From assembly GCA_003242315.1 (NCBI GenBank), contig QGUY01000106.1:1-12385 (forward strand): a stretch of DNA of 12,385 bases, written 5' to 3'. The notes beneath the pieces are model-generated. The model had not been told where the DNA came from. It was given only the letters and a program-made list of their open reading frames with translations, and did no database searches. Source of the stretch: Bacteroidota bacterium. Its GTDB lineage: Bacteria; Bacteroidota; Bacteroidia; Cytophagales; Cyclobacteriaceae. Positions 1-5,913 of the stretch are shown here, one piece after another. The translations under genes were made by a program, and so were the position numbers. Position 1 is the first letter of the stretch; every line of letters begins with the position of its first letter.

Positions 1-2
1 TA

Positions 3-929
3 TTATCTCAATCCTGAAAGACGTGAGCGGTCATCGTCATCGTCAAGCGTAAAAGCAAAGTTGAGTCCCATCGCTTCGTTAACAAACAATACATCCTTAC
101 CCTGACGCGTGTGTATAGCGAAGTCGATACTCCACTCCTCTTTTACGGGACTTAGTCCGTTATGCCAGAAAAACACCAACTCAGCTTCGGGACGTTTGGG
201 CGTATACTCTTCCAAGCCGAACCGCTCCTTGTAATATTCATACTCCTGATGCAGTCCGGTCCACCACGCAGTGTTCAGCAGATCATATTGCAATTGCTCG
301 GGAGCGCGAAGAGAAAAAAGCCTTGCATAGTCATCTTCATATATTTCGAACGCATTCCGATAGGCGATAAATGCGTTATTGTAATCCTGCATGGCCTGAT
401 AGATGATACCCATCAGGGTATGAATAAACGCATCGCGGCGATACTTCTCTGGCGACTTGTATTTATCGCTGAGTTCCTGTAGCCTGATATTGAGTCGCCG
501 ACATTCCACGAGCGCCTGTTCATACTTTTCCATCTTAAGAAAGTTGAGCGCCTTGTAGTACAGCACCATGAGGTGTTCATGGTCTTCACCGCGATAAACC
601 GTTACCATTGGGTTTGTCCAGTAGGACGCGACCTCATTGATATAATCCTTGTGATAGTCTTCGCCGAACAGGTATGCCTTTTCAAAGTACTCGTTGCTCT
701 CACGGTACTTGCCCATCACGGACAGGACCAGACCGTTGTTAACGAGGTAAAGAAATTTGTTTCGACCGTGCTCGTGCTGATCGCGACGCTGAAGGGCCTC
801 CAATGCACGGTTGAGATCGCCCCGCTCGAATTCGCGATTGAAGTCCGCCTGGGTGTGATAATATGTCGCGCACGCACTGGCGAGCGTGAGTGATCCTGCC
901 ATCAACAAGGTAGGCGCGATGCGGGCCAT
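3..929 (-). CDS. COG3014-like TPR lipoprotein
   Basis: Predicted outer-membrane or periplasmic lipoprotein of 308 residues. The N-terminus has a hydrophobic signal ending in LASAC, so Cys20 is the likely lipidated residue. TPR-like helical pairs are visible at about 57-90, 118-150 and 166-198, each with aromatic and Ala/Gly spacing typical of TPRs. A later segment at about 249-262 (ELVFFWHNGLSP) resembles the post-TPR domain of the COG3014 family, whose function is unknown. The gene follows the LpoB-like gene by 9 nt on the same strand, a pairing I recall for COG3014 and LpoB families, so the two are probably co-transcribed and act in the envelope. The start is the ATG at 929. Oddity: the protein ends shortly after a five-Asp run (296-300) coded by alternating GAC/GAT codons. 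Family members I recall are longer, so the C-terminus may be truncated or frameshifted near the window edge. The family call is by recognition only. Confidence 0.72.
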   Translation of the reverse strand: MARIAPTLLMAGSLTLASACATYYHTQADFNREFERGDLNRALEALQRRDQHEHGRNKFLYLVNNGLVLSVMGKYRESNEYFEKAYLFGEDYHKDYINEVASYWTNPMVTVYRGEDHEHLMVLYYKALNFLKMEKYEQALVECRRLNIRLQELSDKYKSPEKYRRDAFIHTLMGIIYQAMQDYNNAFIAYRNAFEIYEDDYARLFSLRAPEQLQYDLLNTAWWTGLHQEYEYYKERFGLEEYTPKRPEAELVFFWHNGLSPVKEEWSIDFAIHTRQGKDVLFVNEAMGLNFAFTLDDDDDRSRLSGLR

Positions 930-938
930 GACGGAAGG

Positions 939-1514
939 TTAGTTCCGAATATACTTCTTGATTTCGTGCTGGCCGTACCAGACCCTTCGGTTCGTTTCGA
1001 TATCGGTGAGGAACAGCGTCGTGATGTAGTTCACCACGCGGCGATTGTTGTAGTCATCTATTTCCGAAGTCATCTCACCAAACAACATAAGGTCAGCGCC
1101 AAGCTCCTTTCCGAATTGCTTGACAGTAGCCGGGTCGGCGAAGTCCTGTTGTTCGGCACGTTCGCGGCGCAAGGCATCGCGAAACTCTGACGACTCCACG
1201 AGGTCCGCCACTTTGGAGTTATGGATGACGACTTCTAATCTGCGGATGTAGTTGTCGGCATCGATATGCTCTGATGTCCGGTTGAGGATATTTCCGACGA
1301 TAATGACCGGCTTTCTGTTCAAAGCCCTGGCATATTCTTTAAAATCGGAAGAGTTGAAAAGGTCGTATATCATCTGATCCGCTACCCTCCGGGAGTCGGT
1401 GTCATTCCAACGTCCACTGAGGTCGATCTGGGTATCCGGAGATACGCGTGTTACCGTCCGCGCGCAGGACACAAGGGCAATGGATGTAAACAGTAAAAGT
1501 GTTCGGCTAAGCAT
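939..1514 (-). CDS. LpoB-like penicillin-binding protein activator lipoprotein
   Basis: A 191-residue lipoprotein resembling the LpoB family, whose E. coli member is an outer-membrane lipoprotein that stimulates the peptidoglycan synthase PBP1b. The signal peptide ends in ALVSC (Cys17 lipidated). The mature part has the family pattern: a segment SGRWNDTDSRRVADQMI, a beta strand KPVIIVGNILNRTSEHID, a helix carrying NYIRRLEVVIHNS, then GADLMLFGEM and a final strand with NRRVWYGQHEIKKYI. I chose the ATG at 1514 because it places a short charged n-region directly before the lipobox; the frame could extend ten codons upstream to a TTG, which would lengthen the n-region without benefit. It sits 75 nt downstream of rpe and 9 nt upstream of the COG3014-like gene. 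Whether it activates a PBP in this phylum is inference; it could be a paralogue with another envelope role. Confidence 0.82.
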   Translation of the reverse strand: MLSRTLLLFTSIALVSCARTVTRVSPDTQIDLSGRWNDTDSRRVADQMIYDLFNSSDFKEYARALNRKPVIIVGNILNRTSEHIDADNYIRRLEVVIHNSKVADLVESSEFRDALRRERAEQQDFADPATVKQFGKELGADLMLFGEMTSEIDDYNNRRVVNYITTLFLTDIETNRRVWYGQHEIKKYIRN

Positions 1515-1564
1515 TGGTTTGACGTTTTTTCGAGAAAACACCAAAAATCCTGCCTGTTTTTTTA

Positions 1565-1594
1565 GTTACAGATGCAGCCACAACATCTGTTAAC
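1565..1594 (-). terminator. Hairpin just after the rpe stop codon
   Basis: ACAGATG (1568-1574) and CATCTGT (1584-1590) form a perfect 7-bp stem around a 9-nt loop. With one bulged base it extends outward by GTT/AAC to ten pairs. It overlaps the rpe stop codon and lies before the lpoB-like gene, so it could end or attenuate the rpe transcript. There is no U-tract on the minus strand after it (the RNA continues with an A-rich run), so an intrinsic terminator of the classical kind is not supported. Confidence 0.3.
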
Positions 1595-2240
1595 AATTCC
1601 TCAATTTCCGAATTACCTCCTTAGGATTGGGATCACTGAACACGGTATTGCCCGCGACCAACACATGGGCGCCTGCATCTAGGATAGCCCGGGCGTTGTC
1701 CAACGTGACACCCCCGTCGATCTCGATCAGCGCGGATGAGCCTTTTGCTTTTATCAATTCCGCCGTCTGCCGGATTTTGTCGTAGGTGATATCCAGAAAC
1801 TGCTGACCGCCATAGCCGGGGTTGACTGACATAAGATTGACGACGTCGATGTCGGCAATGCAGTTTTCCAGCAGCGCCACGGGGGTGTGCGGATTAATCG
1901 CGACTCCGGCTTTCGCACCGGAAGCTTTGATCTCCTGGATATCGCGATTGAGGTGGGGACAAGCCTCGAGATGAATGGAGATAATATCAGCGCCTGCCTT
2001 GCGAAATGCGTGGATATAACGACCCGGGTCGATGATCATGAGATGGACATCCATGGTCTTTCGCGCGTGGCGACGTATCGCCTCGACGACAGGCAATCCC
2101 ATCGAAATGTTCGGTACGAACACACCATCCATGATGTCAATGTGGATCCATTCGGCTTCGCTTTCATTGATCATGGTAACCTCGCGCTCGAGGTTGGCAA
2201 AGTCGGATGCAAGCAGCGACGGAGCTACAATTGGGTTCAT
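1590..2240 (-). CDS. rpe: Ribulose-phosphate 3-epimerase
   Basis: Cytosolic TIM-barrel enzyme that interconverts D-ribulose 5-phosphate and D-xylulose 5-phosphate in the non-oxidative pentose phosphate pathway. At 216 residues it has normal family length. Visible signatures are APSLLASDF (6-14), HIDIMDGVFVPN with metal and substrate residues His33, Asp35, Met37 and Asp38, DVHLMI with metal ligand His66, the loop MSVNPGYGGQQF (137-148) and EIDGGV with catalytic Asp175. All expected active-site residues are present, so the enzyme should be functional. The start is the ATG at 2240, matching the usual N-terminus. It follows the lactonase gene by 29 nt on the same strand and is probably co-transcribed with it. 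Confidence 0.97.
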   Translation of the reverse strand: MNPIVAPSLLASDFANLEREVTMINESEAEWIHIDIMDGVFVPNISMGLPVVEAIRRHARKTMDVHLMIIDPGRYIHAFRKAGADIISIHLEACPHLNRDIQEIKASGAKAGVAINPHTPVALLENCIADIDVVNLMSVNPGYGGQQFLDITYDKIRQTAELIKAKGSSALIEIDGGVTLDNARAILDAGAHVLVAGNTVFSDPNPKEVIRKLRNC

Positions 2241-2269
2241 GAGTGAAATAAGGCGCCAATTTAGTAAAT

Positions 2270-3409
2270 CTATTTCAGCGCAACCATTTTAAGGCAGACG
2301 GGAGATGGAATGCCCGGCGTATCGGATACAAAGGTCAGCTTGCCGGTATTCGGATTCACCCGAAACGTGACAATGTTGTTAGAATCCTGGTTGGCCACCC
2401 AAAGGAACTCACCCCTGGAATCGATCAGGAAGTTGCGCGGGGTCTTCCCTTTCGTGTCCTGCTGTCCCACCAGGGTTATCATACCGTCCTTGTGGATGCT
2501 GTAAATAGCGAGTGCGTTGTAGCCACGGTTCGACACATAGAGGAAACGACCATTGGGATGAACATGAATATCCGCGGCCGTATTTTCTCCTCGGAAATCC
2601 GGCGGAAGGCTGAGAATACTATCTGCCCGGATGGTGAGCCTGCCTGTCGCCCTATCGTAGTCAAGTATGGCTACCGTCGATGTCAACTCCTCGGCAGAAT
2701 ACACCACAGATCCATTGGGGTGAAAGGCCAGGTGCCGGGGACCACATCCTGGCTTCACGCTGACATAGGGAACGTCCGCATCTGCTATTGTTCCATTAGA
2801 GGCGTTGAATCGGTAGCTGTGGATGCGGTCGGTACCCAAATCAGAGACGAGGACAAAATTGTTATCAGGGGCCACTACGGCTGAGTGAACGTGAGGCTTT
2901 TCCTGGCGCGAAGGATTAACACTATGGCCCAAATGTCGGCGCGAGCCCGCACTGGATCCGAGAAGGCCATCATCGAATATTGGCATGATGACGAAGTTGC
3001 CTTCGTGATAATTGGAGATGAATGCCCACTTGCCACTCCTTCCGATGCTGATGTGACATGGTCCGTTACCGTATGATGGTCGTTCATTGAGCAGCGTTAG
3101 CTGTCCCGTGCCAGTATCGATGGCGAAGGCACTGACGGACCCTGAGTTTTCCATCTCCTCCACCGCGCCTCTGTTTACCGAGTAGAGGAATTTTCCCGAA
3201 GGATGGATGTCGAGAAACGTCGGACTTTCAGGTGTGGGCACCGTCTGTACGTGGGTAAATTTTCCTTTCGCGCGATCAAATTCCAGCACGTAAATGCCTT
3301 CACTTCCCGTTCCGAAAAAAGTACCTACATACAATATTTCCTTTTGACGTTGCGCTTGAATGTTCTCAAAAATCAAACATGCGCAAAGGAAGAAAAGAAT
3401 GCGAACCAT
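2270..3409 (-). CDS. Exported lactonase-family (6-phosphogluconolactonase-like) beta-propeller
   Basis: A 379-residue seven-bladed beta-propeller of the lactonase family (the family of E. coli Pgl and fungal carboxymuconate cyclase). Blade-like repeats with HPSGKFLYSVNR (69-80), GPCHISIGRSGKWAFISNY, HSAVVAPDNNFVLVSDLG, GCGPRHLAFHPNG (221-233), DIHVHPNGRFLYVSNRG (280-296) and FLIDSRGEFLWVANQD recur at regular spacing. The N-terminus (MVRILFFLCACLIFENIQA) is a signal peptide, probably cleaved after Ala19, so the product acts outside the cytoplasm. That argues against it being the pentose-phosphate 6-phosphogluconolactonase even though rpe follows 29 nt downstream. The substrate is unknown: a sugar lactone or another ring ester is plausible. 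The start is the ATG at 3409; no convincing Shine-Dalgarno sequence precedes it. Confidence 0.88.
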   Translation of the reverse strand: MVRILFFLCACLIFENIQAQRQKEILYVGTFFGTGSEGIYVLEFDRAKGKFTHVQTVPTPESPTFLDIHPSGKFLYSVNRGAVEEMENSGSVSAFAIDTGTGQLTLLNERPSYGNGPCHISIGRSGKWAFISNYHEGNFVIMPIFDDGLLGSSAGSRRHLGHSVNPSRQEKPHVHSAVVAPDNNFVLVSDLGTDRIHSYRFNASNGTIADADVPYVSVKPGCGPRHLAFHPNGSVVYSAEELTSTVAILDYDRATGRLTIRADSILSLPPDFRGENTAADIHVHPNGRFLYVSNRGYNALAIYSIHKDGMITLVGQQDTKGKTPRNFLIDSRGEFLWVANQDSNNIVTFRVNPNTGKLTFVSDTPGIPSPVCLKMVALK

Positions 3410-3468
3410 GGGGAAGCGAACGTTAAGGAAGGACTATTATCGTGAATTTTTCGGACTTTTTCAGGAAG

Positions 3469-3498
3469 CCGTGAAGCAGGCCTGCGGCCGCTTCACGG
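3469..3498. repeat. Strong GC-rich inverted repeat (hairpin)
   Basis: CCGTGAAGC (3469-3477) and GCTTCACGG (3490-3498) are perfect 9-bp inverted arms. Inside them GGCC (3479-3482) pairs with GGCC (3486-3489) across a TGC loop, leaving one bulged A at 3478, for 13 pairs in all. It lies about 60 nt upstream of the lactonase start on one side and about 285 nt upstream of the cytochrome on the other. Neither strand has a T-tract following the stem, so it is not a standard intrinsic terminator. It could be a protein-binding site, a leader structure or a dispersed palindromic element. Confidence 0.6.
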
Positions 3499-3613
3499 TT
3501 GACATTGTCCGTATTGAGGGATTGTGCGAGGATGAATAACAGGTTTATCTCGTGGGGAAACGCGCGCTGGGTCCTTTTAGGGAATTAAAGGGTGTGCGAA
3601 GGGAGGTGTTGAT

Positions 3614-3645
3614 GTGTTTAGGTGTTTACGTGCGTACGTGTTTAC
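3614..3645 (+). repeat. Octamer tandem repeat, four imperfect units of GTGTTTAC
   Basis: Four contiguous 8-bp units are read on the plus strand: GTGTTTAG, GTGTTTAC, GTGCGTAC, GTGTTTAC, followed by GTTCG. The same octamer, with the same GTTCG following it, occurs at 4303-4323, and its reverse complement occurs three times at 4384-4407. This makes it one copy of a locally dispersed short-repeat family rather than chance sequence. Confidence 0.75.
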
Positions 3646-3769
3646 GTTCGGTAACGTTGGCGTTTGGTGCGCTGTGGTGGAGTATGGAGTGATTGAACGA
3701 TTGGGGGGGGTTGGGGCTCAGGATGACAGTGATGTTTGTAATCAACACGCACATAATCCCGTTCAGCCG

Positions 3770-3777
3770 TATATTTG
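3770..3777 (+). promoter_or_regulatory. Candidate Bacteroidota -7 box for the cytochrome gene
   Basis: TATATTTG matches the Bacteroidota -7 consensus TAnnTTTG exactly and ends 6 nt before the cytochrome ATG at 3784. No TTG or TTTG -33 element is seen at the usual 17-23 bp spacing. If used, transcription would begin at or next to the start codon and give a leaderless or nearly leaderless mRNA. The call rests on consensus match alone. Confidence 0.4.
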
Positions 3778-3783
3778 TCCCCT

Positions 3784-4188
3784 ATGAAAAAATTAACCAT
3801 ATCTCTCATTGCCTTTGCGACCCTTTCATTCTCCTTTCTCCTTCCGAGTCAGGACGACGAACTTGCCAAGAGCATGGCCCGCGGGAAGGTGATCTATGAG
3901 GAAAAGTGTATTACGTGTCACATGGAGAATGGACAGGGCATACCTTCTGTATTTCCGCCGCTTGCTGGCTCAGATTATCTTTTACAGAAACGCGAAGCAG
4001 CAATCCACGCAATCAAATTCGGACAGGAAGGTGAAATTGTTGTCAATGGAACTACCTACAACAATTTTATGACACCACCGGGCCTCACCGATGCTGAAGT
4101 CGCTGACGTCATGAACTACATTCTGAACAGCTGGGGTAACTCAGGCCCTATTGTGACTGTGGACGAAGTAGCGTCCGTGAAGGAATAA
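3784..4188 (+). CDS. Small secreted mono-heme cytochrome c
   Basis: A 134-residue class I c-type cytochrome for periplasmic electron transfer. Residues 1 to about 22 form a signal peptide with a KK n-region and a Leu/Phe/Ser core. The single heme motif is CITCH (Cys42, Cys45, His46), preceded by GKVIYEEK and followed by GQGIPSVFPPLAGSDYL, as in cbb3-oxidase-subunit-like and quinoprotein-associated cytochromes. Met96 in NNFMTPPG is the likely distal heme ligand, and LTDAEVADVMNYILNSWGN (101-119) is the closing C-terminal helix. I chose the ATG at 3784, since a possible upstream TTG lies inside the putative -7 box. A short lipoprotein frame follows after 6 nt. The redox partner is unknown; such cytochromes often accompany membrane or PQQ dehydrogenases, none of which is seen here. 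Confidence 0.93.
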   Translation: MKKLTISLIAFATLSFSFLLPSQDDELAKSMARGKVIYEEKCITCHMENGQGIPSVFPPLAGSDYLLQKREAAIHAIKFGQEGEIVVNGTTYNNFMTPPGLTDAEVADVMNYILNSWGNSGPIVTVDEVASVKE

Positions 4189-4194
4189 TCAGGC

Positions 4195-4395
4195 ATGCGC
4201 CCGGTCCTCGCCATCGCCGCCTTCTTGATTCTCACCGCCTGCGGGACTCGCGATGCCGCGGATAAGCCTCAACCCATAGATCGCCAGGCCATTGGAGCCT
4301 ATGTGTTTACGTGTTTACGTTCGCACGGATCCAAATGCCTGCGCTATCAAAGCGTCTGCACATTATTCGATGCCCAGTCCAACGTAAACACGTAA
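4195..4395 (+). CDS. Short lipoprotein frame, probably truncated by a repeat element
   Basis: A 66-residue frame begins 6 nt after the cytochrome stop. The first 16 residues are a good lipoprotein signal, with the core VLAIAAFLILTAC and lipidated Cys16, followed by a short polar linker (GTRDAADKPQPIDRQAIGA). From about residue 36 the coding sequence runs into the 109-bp inverted-repeat element at 4301-4409: the residues YVFTCLRS and the terminal NVNT, together with the stop codon, are read out of the octamer repeats. The natural reading is that a longer lipoprotein partner of the cytochrome was cut by insertion or expansion of the repeat and only its N-terminus remains. It could still yield a small lipoprotein. 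No family can be assigned from the 35 unique residues. Confidence 0.5.
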   Translation: MRPVLAIAAFLILTACGTRDAADKPQPIDRQAIGAYVFTCLRSHGSKCLRYQSVCTLFDAQSNVNT

Positions 4396-4409
4396 ACACG
4401 TAAACACAT
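4301..4409. repeat. 109-bp element with 20-bp terminal inverted repeats made of octamers
   Basis: The left arm ATGTGTTTACGTGTTTACGT (4301-4320) is the exact reverse complement of 4390-4409. The arms consist of tandem GTGTTTAC units on the left (4303-4318) and GTAAACAC units on the right (three at 4384-4407), enclosing 69 nt of unrelated sequence. The element ends one base before the Gfo/Idh/MocA stop codon and covers the 3' half of the short lipoprotein frame, so it lies at the junction of convergent genes. As RNA it can fold into a 20-bp stem with a large loop and might serve as a bidirectional terminator, or it may be a MITE-like or REP-like dispersed element. No transposase gene is nearby and no target-site duplication is obvious. 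Confidence 0.8.
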
Positions 4410-4410
4410 C

Positions 4411-5784
4411 TCACCCTCGCGCGACAAACTGCCTCTTCACTTCCGGCTTAATACTGGTAAGGTCCGCGATTTTGATGGGCTGCCCGGTTTCGCAGCTCTT
4501 GCGGGCGGCGATGCCGACGAGGATTGACAATGCACCGTCGCGGACACCAGCGGCCTGGTTGAGGGGATCTTCGGTAATGCCTTTAAAGATGCTGTCCTTC
4601 AGGATTCTGTCACCGCCACCGTGACCGCTTGTACCGTGAGGCACACGGATGAATTCACGGGTTCCAAAGTTGCGTGTGATCATGATCTCATCGTAGTTGC
4701 GTTCTTCTACCGGGTTACTTTCCTCAATCCACATATCGATGCGACCCTTTGTGCCGTTGAACGCGATCCGATATCCTTCATAGGGCGAATACGTGGTAAG
4801 GGAATAGCTAACATGCACGCCATTCGCGTACTTGATGGTCGCTGCCATCTTATCGTATATGTTCACGTCTTCCCTGAAGACACAGCCGTCGCGGTGGTAG
4901 TTGTCGTACTTTTCATTGGCCACGTACAAGTCCATGTGCCGCTTGTTCCTGGTGATGTCGTAATAGAACTTGCACTTGTCTTTATGCGGACAAGGCCGGC
5001 AGTGGGTGTGGCGGAATGGTCCATGTTTACCATAAAATTCCAGCATACCGGTTGCATAAACTTCTACCGGATCCGACTCGATCCACCAGTTGAGCAGGTC
5101 GAAGTGGTGCGTCGCTTTGTGAACCCACAAGGTCCCTCCTTTTTCCTTTAGTCGGTGCCAGCGACGGAAATAGTCGGCACCGTGACGTGTATCCAGATAC
5201 CAGTGAAAATCCACCGAAGTTACTTCTCCGATCTCCCCGGCACGCAACAACTCATATACGCGTGCGCGATGCGGTGAATAGCGATAGTTGAACGTTACCG
5301 TGACCTTCTTGCCCGTACGCTTCTCAGCCTGAATAATAGCCTCGCATTTCTCCTCGTCGGTTGTCATGGGCTTTTCGGTGATGATGTTTGCGCCCATCTC
5401 CATGCCCTTGATAATAAACTCGCTGTGTGTGGCATCAACCGTCGTAACGATGAGGGTATCGGGCTTCGTCTCCTTCATCATTTTTTCGAAGTCGGTGTAG
5501 GTCGGGCACGTGAACCCGGTGGCTGATTTGAAAAAGGCCACGCGTCCTGGATTGATATCGCATAATCCGACAAACTCGACCTTGTCGCCATAGGTTTCGG
5601 CGACATCTTTTGACCACATTCCAAGAGCGCGGTCGCCGGTGCCCACGATCGCGATTCGCATTTTCTTTAGGAGAGCTGGTCTGGATGTAACGGACAAGGG
5701 ATTGAGCATCAGCCCTCCGGCCATAGCCGCGCCAGTCGTAGCAATGAAACTTCTACGTGACAGAATGCTTTTCTTGTGGGTCAT
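4411..5784 (-). CDS. Tat-exported Gfo/Idh/MocA family oxidoreductase
   Basis: A 457-residue NAD(P)-dependent oxidoreductase of the Gfo/Idh/MocA family, which acts on sugars, inositols and amino sugars. A twin-arginine signal SRRSF (9-13) followed by a small-residue core (ATTGAAMAGGLML) points to folded export. The Rossmann fold begins at RIAIVGTGDRA with the dinucleotide loop GTGDRA (48-53). The family EKP motif is at 137-139 (Lys138) and the catalytic-region pattern KATHHFD is at 223-229. An insertion carries four cysteines (262, 265, 271 and 301; CRPCPHKDKC then DGC), which could hold a structural metal; comparable CxxC...C segments occur in related members I recall. Family relatives include exported oxidoreductases and GH109-like NAD-dependent glycosidases, so hydrolysis is an alternative. 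The substrate is unknown. The start is the ATG at 5784. It stands alone, converging with the cytochrome operon across the repeat. Confidence 0.9.
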   Translation of the reverse strand: MTHKKSILSRRSFIATTGAAMAGGLMLNPLSVTSRPALLKKMRIAIVGTGDRALGMWSKDVAETYGDKVEFVGLCDINPGRVAFFKSATGFTCPTYTDFEKMMKETKPDTLIVTTVDATHSEFIIKGMEMGANIITEKPMTTDEEKCEAIIQAEKRTGKKVTVTFNYRYSPHRARVYELLRAGEIGEVTSVDFHWYLDTRHGADYFRRWHRLKEKGGTLWVHKATHHFDLLNWWIESDPVEVYATGMLEFYGKHGPFRHTHCRPCPHKDKCKFYYDITRNKRHMDLYVANEKYDNYHRDGCVFREDVNIYDKMAATIKYANGVHVSYSLTTYSPYEGYRIAFNGTKGRIDMWIEESNPVEERNYDEIMITRNFGTREFIRVPHGTSGHGGGDRILKDSIFKGITEDPLNQAAGVRDGALSILVGIAARKSCETGQPIKIADLTSIKPEVKRQFVARG

Positions 5785-5893
5785 AACAGGTATTATTTGG
5801 TGAACGTATGGCAGTCTCCAAGATAATACCCTTTGTGGTGAAGGTGTAGAAAGTTAAATCAATCTGCCTTGAAACCAAAAAGGCTGACAGGAA

Positions 5894-5910
5894 TTTAGAA
5901 TCGATCTAAA
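5894..5910 (-). terminator. Weak AT-rich hairpin after the S8 peptidase gene
   Basis: TTTAGA (5894-5899) and TCTAAA (5905-5910) form a 6-bp stem around 5 nt, 3 nt past the peptidase stop codon. A second short stem, GCCTT/AAGGC, lies further downstream near 5866-5884. Neither is followed by a clear U-run, so termination here is only suggested by position. Nothing else was recognised in the 129-bp gap before the oxidoreductase. Confidence 0.2.
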
Positions 5911-5913
5911 AGG

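Larger units (their letters stand above)
3410..3783. other. Gene-free divergent intergenic region
   Basis: No convincing gene was found between the minus-strand lactonase and the plus-strand cytochrome. The stretch holds a strong GC-rich hairpin (3469-3498), an imperfect octamer tandem repeat (3614-3645), a run of eight G (3703-3710) followed by TTGGGG, and a -7-like promoter box directly before the cytochrome. One open frame beginning at 3693 on the plus strand has no signal, no recognisable domain and runs out of frame through the cytochrome gene, so I do not call it. Confidence 0.6.

Noticed and set aside
2270..3409. Naming the lactonase gene pgl
   Set aside because: The signal peptide places the product outside the cytoplasm, and the family includes many enzymes of other or unknown substrate.
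3499..3528. A sigma-70-like promoter beginning TTGACA after the GC hairpin
   Set aside because: The -35-like hexamer has no matching -10 box at usual spacing, and Bacteroidota use a different consensus.
3693..3899. A 68-residue plus-strand frame before and into the cytochrome gene
   Set aside because: It overlaps the cytochrome in another frame and has no signal or family likeness; the cytochrome frame carries the heme motif.
3614..4407. A CRISPR array
   Set aside because: The repeated unit is only 8 bp, directly tandem without spacers of regular length, and occurs in both orientations; no cas genes are present.
4621..5151. A 176-residue plus-strand frame
   Set aside because: It is antisense to the Gfo/Idh/MocA gene and has no recognisable feature.
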